A DNA stretch of 6,211 nucleotides, taken from positions 1 through 6,211 of the forward strand of contig DCDD01000164.1 in the NCBI GenBank assembly GCA_002316235.1, written 5' to 3'. This DNA comes from Bacteroidales bacterium UBA1064 (GTDB lineage Bacteria > Bacteroidota > Bacteroidia > Bacteroidales > Tenuifilaceae). Below are positions 1 to 6,211 of this stretch, one piece after another. The notes under the pieces are model-generated. The model saw nothing but the letters and a program-made list of their open reading frames with translations, was not told the DNA's origin and made no database searches. The position numbers were made by a program, and so were the translations under genes. The number at the start of each line of letters is the position of its first letter. Position 1 is the first letter of the stretch.

Positions 1-130
1 CTGCTAGCTAAAAAAGTGGCGGATTTTTCCCTTTGGGCCATGCTGTAATGAAATTTTTATCTTTTAACCAGCCAAGCTGCCATTACTATTGAATTGCCTA
101 TTGGGTTGATAAATAAAATTGATTGCAGTC
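1..130. other. Left-edge spacer, no assignable gene
   Basis: AT-rich sequence downstream of the acyltransferase stop. Two mutually exclusive edge fragments are open. On the plus strand, frame 1 reads LLAKKVADFSLWAML and then TAA at 46-48, which could be the tail of a convergent gene. On the minus strand an ATG at 39-41 reads MAQREKSATFLAS off the edge, which could be the start of a further co-directional gene. Each is 13 to 15 codons, a length easily open by chance, so neither is called. No GC-rich hairpin followed by a T-run is visible, so no terminator is called for the acyltransferase. Confidence 0.4.
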
Positions 131-1024
131 CTACTTTGTAGGAAGACATAGCGCTGATTTTTGTATAAATGCTGAGGGTAAAGGCATACCGTACACCATG
201 TTTCGAAGAAACATGCCGAACATTTCGGAGTCGGGGTATTTGGCTTGTTCGCCAACAGTAATTATTTCTCCAACCCCGATGCGTTGGCACTGACCCTGCT
301 TATTAAATATTTCGTGGGGTAGCCTTAAGCTACGAATTCGCCAGTCAATCAGCCCAAGAAAGTAGAAGAAAATCGAATTACGATCAAAAAAACGTATGGG
401 TAAGATTGGAACCTGTGCCTTTTGTATTAAGCGGATAATGCTATCTTGCCACTCGCGGTCGCTTACTCGAAGGTTACGGAACTTGAAATCGGAAATAGCC
501 CCCGAAGGGAAAAAACCCACAGCATGGCCACTTCTAATTAAGTTCAACGTGTCGCGAATACTCTGAAAGTTAAACGGTGAGTAGCCCTTATTTGCATCTG
601 TTTTAGGAAGAACGGAAATAAAGTTTGAGGCTAGTGTTTTGATTAGCGAAAGCTGCTTGTTGGCCATAATCTTAAAATCGGGACGAATTCTTGCCAAAAT
701 ATCAATCAGCATAATTCCATCCAGGCCTCCATATGGATGGTTGGCAATGGTGATGAAAGCTCCTTTGGGCAATTTTTCAAGCCGTTCGGGGTTACCAACC
801 TTGTAGTCAACCCCAATGTCGCTAAGCAGCCTGCTGGTAAACTCTGGCCCTGAGTAGTCGAAGGAGTGATCATAAACCCAGTTAACCTTATCAATTGCAA
901 GCAGGTGCATTAAGAATTTCAAGAACTTTTCTCCAGCTTTACCCTTGAAAAATCTGGATAGTTTAGTAATGTCTTTTTCGTCAATGAGCTTATTAGTCGA
1001 CTGGGCGGTGAGGTTAGGCTTCAT
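131..1024 (-). CDS. Lysophospholipid acyltransferase family protein (PlsC/OlsA/GlsA-like)
   Basis: Complete 297-residue protein, ATG at 1022-1024 and TAG at 131-133. It is a glycerolipid-type acyltransferase that should transfer an acyl chain to a free hydroxyl of a membrane lipid at the inner membrane face. The PlsC-type blocks appear in order: block I ANHPYGGLDG with His96 and Asp102; block III FPSGAIS at 173-179, where classical PlsC has FPEG; and block IV VPILPI at 205-210 followed by DRNS. His and Asp are separated by five residues (HX5D) rather than the usual four, and FPSG replaces FPEG. Both features match the hemolysin/OlsA-like branch common in Bacteroidota rather than housekeeping PlsC. 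The segment at about 217-230 is strongly hydrophobic and probably rests on the membrane; there is no signal peptide. The gene lies 152 bp downstream of xdhB with its own candidate promoter, so it is probably a separate transcription unit. The substrate is not determined: lysophosphatidate, or a lyso-aminolipid (glycine or ornithine lipid), are both possible. Confidence 0.88.
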   Translation of the reverse strand: MKPNLTAQSTNKLIDEKDITKLSRFFKGKAGEKFLKFLMHLLAIDKVNWVYDHSFDYSGPEFTSRLLSDIGVDYKVGNPERLEKLPKGAFITIANHPYGGLDGIMLIDILARIRPDFKIMANKQLSLIKTLASNFISVLPKTDANKGYSPFNFQSIRDTLNLIRSGHAVGFFPSGAISDFKFRNLRVSDREWQDSIIRLIQKAQVPILPIRFFDRNSIFFYFLGLIDWRIRSLRLPHEIFNKQGQCQRIGVGEIITVGEQAKYPDSEMFGMFLRNMVYGMPLPSAFIQKSALCLPTK

Positions 1025-1051
1025 TTTAGAACAAAATCAGTTAGAGGAAAA

Positions 1052-1059
1052 CAAAAATA
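1052..1059 (-). promoter_or_regulatory. Candidate Bacteroidota -7 element for the acyltransferase gene
   Basis: The minus strand reads TATTTTTG here, an exact match to the Bacteroidota sigma-ABfr -7 consensus TAnnTTTG. It ends 27 nt before the acyltransferase ATG, which would leave a leader of roughly 20 nt. No TTG -33 element is seen at the expected distance of about 19-21 bp; the nearest upstream TTG is 28 bp away. The region is AT-rich, so a chance match is possible. Confidence 0.35.
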
Positions 1060-1176
1060 CACATATTATCTGCATTTGGAAAATGGACAACGAGTGTGTA
1101 AGACTTCCGCTTAACTTTCGACTCAGCCTGATATTTGGGCAATACAGCCTTGCTCATTGGTTGATGAATACGATTT

Positions 1177-3450
1177 CTAGGAGTACAGCCCCATCAGCAC
1201 CTTTTCAGGTGTAAGGGGTAAATCGTAGCTGGGCTGGTAGCTAGGGTTGAACTCCATTATGGCATTTTGAATGGCGAAGTAGGCGGCAATTCCGTACATG
1301 AAGGGTGGTTCGCCAATAGCTTTCGATTTCATAATGGCCTGCTCTGGACCATCCGCTTCAAGCGTAATGCACCTGATACTTTTCGGGGCAAAATGGATGT
1401 CAGGAACCTTGTAGGTTGATAGGCTATTGGACAGGAGGGTTCCTTTGTTGTTGAACATAAGCTCTTCAATGGTAGCCCATCCAATTCCCTGAACAATAGC
1501 GCCTTCGAGCTGTCCGGTATCAATGGTGGGGTTAAGGCTATTGCCAAAATCGTGAACTACCAGCACCTCGTCAATAGAATATGTGCCCCTGATACAGTCA
1601 ACGGTGGTAGTAACGATGCCTGTCCCGTAAACCATGTAGGCAAAAGGATGGCCTTTCTCCTTGGTCTTGTCAAAGTATATTTTTGGGGTAGAGTAGTGCC
1701 CGTTTTCGGTGAGGCATATCCTTTTCAGGTAGGCAGTTTGAATCAACTTTTGCCAGGATGTACTGCTGCGCTCTCCCCGACATAAAACTTCCTCATTTTT
1801 AATTTCCACCTCGCTGGCCCTGCAGCTGAGCATTTCTGCGGCCACCTGCTTTAGCCTTTCAAGAAGCCGGGTTGCAGCTATCAGCAGGGCATTTCCATTG
1901 ATATCGGCACCTGTACTTGCGGCGGTAGGCGACGTGTTGGCAACCCTGGATGTGTTGGTAGAGTATATTTTCACCCTTTCAATTCCTATGCCTAAAGTAA
2001 TGGCAGCAACCTGGGCGAGTTTGGTATTTACACCCTGTCCCATCTCTACAGCTCCTGTGCTAACCGATACGCTTCCATCCTGGTATATATGCACCAAGGC
2101 CCTTGCCTGGTTCATTGTTATGTTGGTAAATGATATGCCGAAGCACAGGGGCATGACGGCCATGCCTCGCTTGCTGAACCTATTTTTGCTGTTGTAAAGT
2201 TTAATTTCCTTTTGGAGCACTTCGATTTTGAACTGTTCTTTTGCCCTTTCAAAGCATTTTGTAGCATAAGCGTTCTCGGCCACCTGTCCATACTGAAACT
2301 CGTCTTTTTCACTAATCAGGTTCAGCTCCTGTATGGTTTGTGCTGCTACACCCAGCTCGTGAGCAGCTTTAGCAATGGCCGATTCCATTACAAACATTCC
2401 CTGAGGTGCCCCAAACCCACGAAATGCTGTGTTGGGTGGCAGGTTTGTCCGGCAGCTGTAAACGGTTACCCGCGTATTGGGGATAAAGTAGGAGGCAGTT
2501 GAATGGAATAGCGTTCGCTCCATGATGGCGGGTGATAGATCGGCCGAAGCCCCACCGTTCTGGTAAAGAGTGGTTTCGTAGGCAATAATTTTAAGGTTTT
2601 TGTCGAGTCCAATTTTAAAATCGGCGCTGTAGGGATGTCTTTTCCCTGTCATCCGCATGTCGTCGTGGCGCGAGAGCGAAAGCTTTACAGGCTGCTTAAG
2701 CAGGTGTGCGGCCAGTGCTGCCAGTGCTGCAAACTGCGAAGGCTGATCCTCCTTGCCGCCGAATCCACCTCCAATGCGTTGAACGTCAACTTCAATCTGG
2801 TGCATGGGCAATCCCAACACCCTGGCAATGGTTCGTTGAACCGCTGTAGGCCCCTGGGTTGATGAGTGAACTCGTAGAAATCCCCCCTCTGTTGGGTAAG
2901 CGTAAGCACCCTGCGTTTCAATGTATAGGTGCTCCTGTCCGCCAATTTCCACTCTACCATCAAATATATGGGTGCATTTGCACCATGCTTCATCGGTGTT
3001 TCCCATGCTAAAGGTTCGGGGCGGAATGATGAGCATTCCATTTTTCTGAGCTACGCGGGGATCGGTAACTGCAGGAAGTTCCTCGTAGTCAACCCTAATT
3101 AATGAAATTGCCTTGCGTGCAGCAATCTCTGTTGTGGCTGCAACAATGGCAATAGGCTGTCCCTGATAATGCACCTCGGTTTCGGCCAGCAAGACTTCGT
3201 CCTCAACTATTCCGCCAATCTGGTTCTCGCCGGGTATATCTTTTGCCGTGAATATTCCTACAACACCCTCCACCCTTGCAGCATAAGTAAGGTCAATGCT
3301 TAAAATTTTCGCATGGGCCACTGCTGAACCAAATATTTCTAAATGAAGTGTCCCCTTCAGGGTGGTTATATCATCCAGGTAAATTGATTTGCCGGTTACA
3401 TGATTAATGGAGTCTATGTTGTTCATCGGGTTCACGTTGAAGTTATTCAT
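1177..3450 (-). CDS. xdhB: Xanthine dehydrogenase molybdopterin-binding (large) subunit XdhB
   Basis: Complete 757-residue molybdenum hydroxylase large subunit, close in length to Rhodobacter capsulatus XdhB (777). E. coli calls the equivalent protein XdhA. It binds Mo-molybdopterin and hydroxylates hypoxanthine and xanthine towards urate. Family landmarks in order: HVTG at 17-20, GGQEH at 170-174, GGGFGGKE at 227-234, IMERTLFH with Arg312, AFRGFG at 342-347, GISFT at 438-442, MGQG at 470-473, and KAIGEPP at 710-716. By ungapped local alignment the bovine active-site residues Gln767, Glu802, Arg880, Phe914, Phe1009 and Glu1261 correspond to Gln199, Glu234, Arg312, Phe346, Phe441 and Glu714, all conserved. 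The Glu802/Arg880 pair is what separates purine hydroxylases from aldehyde oxidases. The ATG at 3450 is chosen because it gives an N-terminus like that of R. capsulatus; a TTG at 3465 would add five residues. It begins 21 bp after the xdhA stop, so the two are surely co-transcribed. It should pair with XdhA as an (AB)2 cytoplasmic enzyme. No frameshift or missing motif is seen. Confidence 0.95.
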   Translation of the reverse strand: MNNFNVNPMNNIDSINHVTGKSIYLDDITTLKGTLHLEIFGSAVAHAKILSIDLTYAARVEGVVGIFTAKDIPGENQIGGIVEDEVLLAETEVHYQGQPIAIVAATTEIAARKAISLIRVDYEELPAVTDPRVAQKNGMLIIPPRTFSMGNTDEAWCKCTHIFDGRVEIGGQEHLYIETQGAYAYPTEGGFLRVHSSTQGPTAVQRTIARVLGLPMHQIEVDVQRIGGGFGGKEDQPSQFAALAALAAHLLKQPVKLSLSRHDDMRMTGKRHPYSADFKIGLDKNLKIIAYETTLYQNGGASADLSPAIMERTLFHSTASYFIPNTRVTVYSCRTNLPPNTAFRGFGAPQGMFVMESAIAKAAHELGVAAQTIQELNLISEKDEFQYGQVAENAYATKCFERAKEQFKIEVLQKEIKLYNSKNRFSKRGMAVMPLCFGISFTNITMNQARALVHIYQDGSVSVSTGAVEMGQGVNTKLAQVAAITLGIGIERVKIYSTNTSRVANTSPTAASTGADINGNALLIAATRLLERLKQVAAEMLSCRASEVEIKNEEVLCRGERSSTSWQKLIQTAYLKRICLTENGHYSTPKIYFDKTKEKGHPFAYMVYGTGIVTTTVDCIRGTYSIDEVLVVHDFGNSLNPTIDTGQLEGAIVQGIGWATIEELMFNNKGTLLSNSLSTYKVPDIHFAPKSIRCITLEADGPEQAIMKSKAIGEPPFMYGIAAYFAIQNAIMEFNPSYQPSYDLPLTPEKVLMGLYS

Positions 3451-3471
3451 CCAATGTTCATTCAAAATATG

Positions 3472-4872
3472 CTAAAGCCATGTCACCTTTAACAGTTCAG
3501 GGAAAAGCTTCGAGAGATGTGCAAAAAGGAGCTGCCTCAGAAGCAACCTTTTGTAATCAGCACTCCCTCTTATGTCGGAAATTGGCGAAATTTCGGCCTG
3601 CATGATGGTGTTGGCCTTCTCAAAAGTCTCCTGGTTAATGGTTTTTCCTACCATGAACATGGAGGTATTAAAAAGATAGGTGGGTATTGGAGCCACCCCT
3701 CCTGCTGAAACATGACAGCTGGTGATGACGTTCCCCTCAGTGCAGGCAAGAATGGATGAGTTGACGCTGGCAATATCAAGATACTTTCGCTTGCTGATTT
3801 TCTCAAAGTTGAATATAGATTTTGGTGATGGAATCTCAAAGCTGATGCTCTCAACACGCTCGCCTTCATACAAATTCAACTTTTTGTAGCCGGTGTAGAA
3901 TTCCCTAAGGGGTTGAATCCTCATATTTCCATTTAACGAGGTGGAAATTTCTGCATTTAGCGAAAGCAGGATGATGCTGAGGTCGGCAATAGGGGAAGCG
4001 TTTACAATGTTACCAGCAATGGTTGCACTGTTTCTTACCTGATCGGAAGCTACAAAGGGCATGATGTTTCTAAGGGTTGGAATGATGCTGCATAAAAGGT
4101 CAGAGTGTGTAAGTTCGTTAAATGTTGTGGCAGCGCCAATCACGCACCTGCTTCCATCCAATTCGATACCCTTAAGCCCCCTAAGAGCGCCAACTGGCAA
4201 TATAGGATCATTTAGAATATGATTGGGCTTTTGCACCATCAAATCGGTTGCACCGCCAATGTAGGTAGAATTTTCGGGAGCGGTATAATCAAGCGGATGA
4301 ATTCCGCCAAGCAGCCTCGGGACATCAAGGAAGTATGCTGGCAGGTAACCATGCTCTACCATCCAGCCCACCGGGTTGACCAGGTTTTTGTCCCGAATAA
4401 TTTGATTTAAATCGGCTGCTGCCCTCTCTATTGATTTGTAGCCGGTGCATCGGCAAATGTTACCGCTTACAGCGTTTATAGCGCCTTCGATGCTCGGACG
4501 CTCATGACTTAGGCAGTAGGAGGTGAACGACATCACAAAACCCGGAGTGCAAAACCCGCACTGCGTTGCCGCATTGTCCACCATCACTTTTTGCACCGGT
4601 GTTAGCTCCTTATCGAGGTTGATTCCCTCAACGGTAACTATGTGCTTACCATGCACGTTGACCAAAGGGGTGAGGCACGATACAATGCTTTTGTATTCCA
4701 CATGCTCACCTGTCAGTTCGCCCAGCATTACGGTGCATGCCCCGCAATCGCCCTCGCGGCAGCCAACTTTAGTACTTGGCAAATCGGCCTCGTAGCGAAT
4801 ATAATCCAGCAGGCTCATGCCCGGATTCTTGTAAGTTTCAACCAGCCGGTTGTTCAGTAAAAAGGTAACCAT
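3472..4872 (-). CDS. xdhA: Xanthine dehydrogenase small subunit XdhA (2Fe-2S and FAD domains)
   Basis: Complete 466-residue protein, almost the length of R. capsulatus XdhA (462), combining the iron-sulfur and FAD modules that E. coli splits into XdhC and XdhB. It relays electrons from the molybdenum site to FAD and then to an external acceptor. The N-terminal plant-ferredoxin-type cluster has Cys38, Cys43 and Cys46 (in GCREGDCGAC) plus Cys66. The second, helical 2Fe-2S domain has Cys105 and Cys108 (QCGFC) and Cys140 and Cys142 (NICRCTGY). All eight ligands are present. A linker at about 160-195 leads to the FAD domain, with YIGGATDL at 204-211, TIAGNIVNASPIADL at 284-298 and RKYLDIASVN at 362-371, then a C-terminal CO-dehydrogenase-flavoprotein-like domain ending near YKRLLLRQLL. 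There is no signal peptide, so it is cytoplasmic. The ATG at 4872 is the natural start because the first strand MVTFLLNNRLVE begins at once. It is the first gene of the xdhAB unit. NAD+ versus another acceptor cannot be decided from the sequence. Confidence 0.95.
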   Translation of the reverse strand: MVTFLLNNRLVETYKNPGMSLLDYIRYEADLPSTKVGCREGDCGACTVMLGELTGEHVEYKSIVSCLTPLVNVHGKHIVTVEGINLDKELTPVQKVMVDNAATQCGFCTPGFVMSFTSYCLSHERPSIEGAINAVSGNICRCTGYKSIERAAADLNQIIRDKNLVNPVGWMVEHGYLPAYFLDVPRLLGGIHPLDYTAPENSTYIGGATDLMVQKPNHILNDPILPVGALRGLKGIELDGSRCVIGAATTFNELTHSDLLCSIIPTLRNIMPFVASDQVRNSATIAGNIVNASPIADLSIILLSLNAEISTSLNGNMRIQPLREFYTGYKKLNLYEGERVESISFEIPSPKSIFNFEKISKRKYLDIASVNSSILACTEGNVITSCHVSAGGVAPIPTYLFNTSMFMVGKTINQETFEKANTIMQAEISPISDIRGSADYKRLLLRQLLFAHLSKLFPELLKVTWL

Positions 4873-5101
4873 TTTGTTGGAGTAAAAAATCCCTACAAGA
4901 TACGTAATGGTTAAGGGTAGCTGTAATGAAGCTGGTAAAAAATAGTAAAAATTTCTACATATTCGCTAAATCATCCGAAAAAATATAAGTAAAATTTACT
5001 TTACCTGGCATGTTTACTAAATTTGGTATGGATTTGAAAAAGGGTGGGGCAACCTGGTGTTGAATGTTGTTGTCCTACTGAATATTTTTGCTGAAAGAAG
5101 A
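4873..5101. promoter_or_regulatory. AT-rich spacer between mnmE and xdhA, likely xdhAB promoter region
   Basis: This 229-bp gap separates the mnmE stop from the xdhA ATG and is the only place upstream where an xdhAB promoter could sit. No exact TAnnTTTG is found on the minus strand. Near matches are TATATTTT and TATTTTTT, and there is no convincing TTG at the right spacing, so no specific promoter is called. No strong hairpin plus T-run follows mnmE, so read-through from mnmE cannot be excluded. The xdhA start is preceded by CTCCAACAAA with no Shine-Dalgarno sequence, as is usual in Bacteroidota. The gap also carries the palindrome and GTAAA elements listed separately. Confidence 0.45.
4987..5001. 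repeat. Perfect 7-1-7 palindrome upstream of xdhA, possible operator
   Basis: The plus strand has AAGTAAA at 4987-4993, a single A at 4994, and TTTACTT at 4995-5001, a perfect inverted repeat. Its centre lies about 120 bp upstream of the xdhA ATG. It sits inside a group of RGTAAA hexamers: plus-strand copies at 4881, 4934, 4944 and 4988, and minus-strand copies at 4995-5000, 5000-5005 and 5013-5018. A dimeric regulator site is one reading; low-complexity AT-rich sequence is the other. Confidence 0.3.
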
Positions 5102-6211
5102 TTACTTTCCGATACAGAATTTTGAGAATATGTAGCCTAGCACCTCATCGTTAGTTATTTCGCCGGTTATGCTTCCCAGATGGTAGAGAGCCTGATGTAT
5201 ATCCACTGCCAACAGGTCGCCGGTTAGGTTTGATTTTAGTCCAGATAATACCCTAGCAAGGCTATCGCGTGCGTTTACAAGCGATTCGTAGTGGCGTGCG
5301 TTTGTAACCACCACGTTGTTACCATCGGGCTGTGCTGACATACCAATATTTACAAGGTTTTGTGTTAGTTCGTTTATGTTTTGTCCTGATTTTGCTGAAA
5401 TTATGAGGGTTATACAGTGAAGATGGCTTTCAATGTTCTGGGCTAGCAGCTCGGTATGTTGGGCTTCGGCTCTGTCTGCCTTGTTCAGCAGCACCATAAG
5501 GGTTTGCTGGTTGGTGAGTTTTTGCTGGAATTTCTCAACTTCGGTCAGGCCAACGCTCATGCTTTCTGCGGCGTCAATCAGGTAGAGCACCACTTTGGCC
5601 TGTTCAATTTTGGAATGAGTTCGGGCTATGCCAAGCGACTCAACCTCGTCGGTGGTGTGCCTGAGTCCGGCAGTGTCAATGAACCTGAAGTTCATTCCGG
5701 CCAGCTGTATGGTGTCCTCAATGGCATCGCGGGTGGTGCCGGCTATTTCCGAAACAATTGCCTTTTCTTCATTCAATAGGCGGTTGAGCAGGGTTGACTT
5801 CCCGACGTTGGGCTTCCCTGCTATGGTAACGGGGATGCCCTGCTTAATGGCGTTGCCCATGCTGAACGAATCGGCCAAACGGCTAACCTCTTCATGAATG
5901 TTGCCAACGAGGGCTTCGAGCTGTTTGCGGTCGGCAAACTCCACATCCTCCTCGCTAAAGTCGAGTTCTAGCTCAATGAGAGCGGTAAACCTCAGCAGCT
6001 GATCGCGCAGCAGCTTCAACTTATCCGAAAACCCTCCCCGCATTTGCTGCAAGGCCACGCGGCGCTCAGCTTCACTAGTTGACGCTATAAGGTCTGCAAC
6101 CGCTTCGGCCTGCGACAGGTCCATCTTTCCATTCAGGAACGCCCGCAGGGTGAACTCCCCGGGTTTGGCAAGTCTTGCCCCACGGCGAATCAGCAACTCC
6201 AGAATTTGCTG
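5102..6211 (-). CDS. mnmE: tRNA uridine-5-carboxymethylaminomethyl(34) modification GTPase MnmE, N-terminus outside window
   Basis: The C-terminal 369 residues of MnmE (TrmE), out of about 455-460 in the family, are visible; the frame is open at 6211, so roughly 90 N-terminal residues lie beyond the edge. With MnmG, MnmE installs the cmnm5/nm5 group on U34 of tRNAs reading split codon boxes, using a folate-derived one-carbon unit and GTP hydrolysis. Visible residues, counted from the edge: end of the folate-binding domain with RAFLNGKMDLSQAEA at 23-37; helical domain; G domain with P-loop GKPNVGKS at 132-139 including the K-loop Asn, GTTRD at 158-162, DTAG at 179-182, NKAD at 243-246 and SAK at 272-274; and a second helical part ending in the family's FCIGK with the functional Cys at 366. 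A TTG codon at 6194-6196 is an internal Leu, not a start, because homology continues through it to the edge. The stretch FSEEDVEFADR is typical of Bacteroidota. The gene is co-directional with xdhA but 229 bp away. Confidence 0.97.
   Translation of the reverse strand, partial: QQILELLIRRGARLAKPGEFTLRAFLNGKMDLSQAEAVADLIASTSEAERRVALQQMRGGFSDKLKLLRDQLLRFTALIELELDFSEEDVEFADRKQLEALVGNIHEEVSRLADSFSMGNAIKQGIPVTIAGKPNVGKSTLLNRLLNEEKAIVSEIAGTTRDAIEDTIQLAGMNFRFIDTAGLRHTTDEVESLGIARTHSKIEQAKVVLYLIDAAESMSVGLTEVEKFQQKLTNQQTLMVLLNKADRAEAQHTELLAQNIESHLHCITLIISAKSGQNINELTQNLVNIGMSAQPDGNNVVVTNARHYESLVNARDSLARVLSGLKSNLTGDLLAVDIHQALYHLGSITGEITNDEVLGYIFSKFCIGK

Noticed and set aside
1..41. Minus-strand ATG-initiated fragment (MAQREKSATFLAS) running off the left edge
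   Set aside because: Only 13 codons, no recognisable family and an equally open plus-strand frame on the same bases; chance openness is likely.
1552..1785. Plus-strand open frame inside xdhB, and similar ones at 1898-2197, 2212-2502 and 2635-2862
   Set aside because: These are antisense shadows of a gene with full-length conserved motifs; their translations resemble no family.
2103..2117. Apparent loss of a substrate-pocket phenylalanine in XdhB (GISFTNIT where bovine enzyme has GISFTVPF)
   Set aside because: Counting from bovine Phe914 shows the sandwiching Phe1009 is the Phe of ISFT, which is conserved here (Phe441). The changed residue aligns with bovine Phe1013, which, as I recall the family, also varies in bacterial enzymes including R. 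capsulatus.
5041..5101. Possible rho-independent terminator after mnmE
   Set aside because: The best hairpin on the minus strand (CAAC-ACCAG-GTTG) has a four-base stem and is separated from the T-run by CCCCACCC; too weak to call.
5456..5897. Plus-strand open frames antisense to mnmE
   Set aside because: They overlap the conserved GTPase domain on the opposite strand and show no coherent domain.
6194..6196. TTG as the start of a 364-residue MnmE
   Set aside because: The frame stays open to the edge with family-like residues (QQILE) before it, so this codon is an internal Leu of a truncated gene.

Overview
All recognisable genes in this window lie on the minus strand, so transcription runs from high to low coordinates. 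Protein sequence points to a member of the Bacteroidota, probably Bacteroidales. The MnmE stretch ending FSEEDVEFADR, the HPYGGLDG-type acyltransferase, the absence of Shine-Dalgarno sequences before the starts, and a TAnnTTTG-like -7 element upstream of the acyltransferase all fit that group. This assignment is by resemblance only; no marker RNA is present.

Layout in order of transcription. At the right edge is mnmE, the tRNA U34-modification GTPase, which runs off the window and lacks its N-terminus (5102-6211). A 229-bp AT-rich spacer (4873-5101) follows; it holds a 7-1-7 palindrome and seven GTAAA-core elements that converge on it. Next comes a tight two-gene unit, xdhA (2Fe-2S/FAD subunit) and xdhB (molybdopterin subunit), covering 1177-4872. 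After a 152-bp gap lies a complete lysophospholipid/lipid O-acyltransferase of the HPxGGxDG type (131-1024). The last 130 bp hold no gene that can be assigned with confidence.

The metabolic core is xdhAB. The two polypeptides have the split, lengths and domain order of Rhodobacter capsulatus XdhA/XdhB. All eight Fe-S cysteines are present. So are the active-site residues that separate purine hydroxylases from aldehyde oxidases: the equivalents of bovine Gln767, Glu802, Arg880, Phe914, Phe1009 and Glu1261. The enzyme is therefore best read as a true xanthine/hypoxanthine dehydrogenase that feeds electrons through two 2Fe-2S clusters and FAD to an acceptor that cannot be told from sequence. No XdhC maturation factor, purine permease or other purine-degradation gene lies in the window. 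The flanking mnmE and acyltransferase genes are ordinary cell-maintenance functions with no obvious link to purine breakdown.

I see no mobile element, CRISPR array, RNA gene or clearly novel defence or metabolic system. The most interesting unexplained structure is the convergent GTAAA-core cluster upstream of xdhA.
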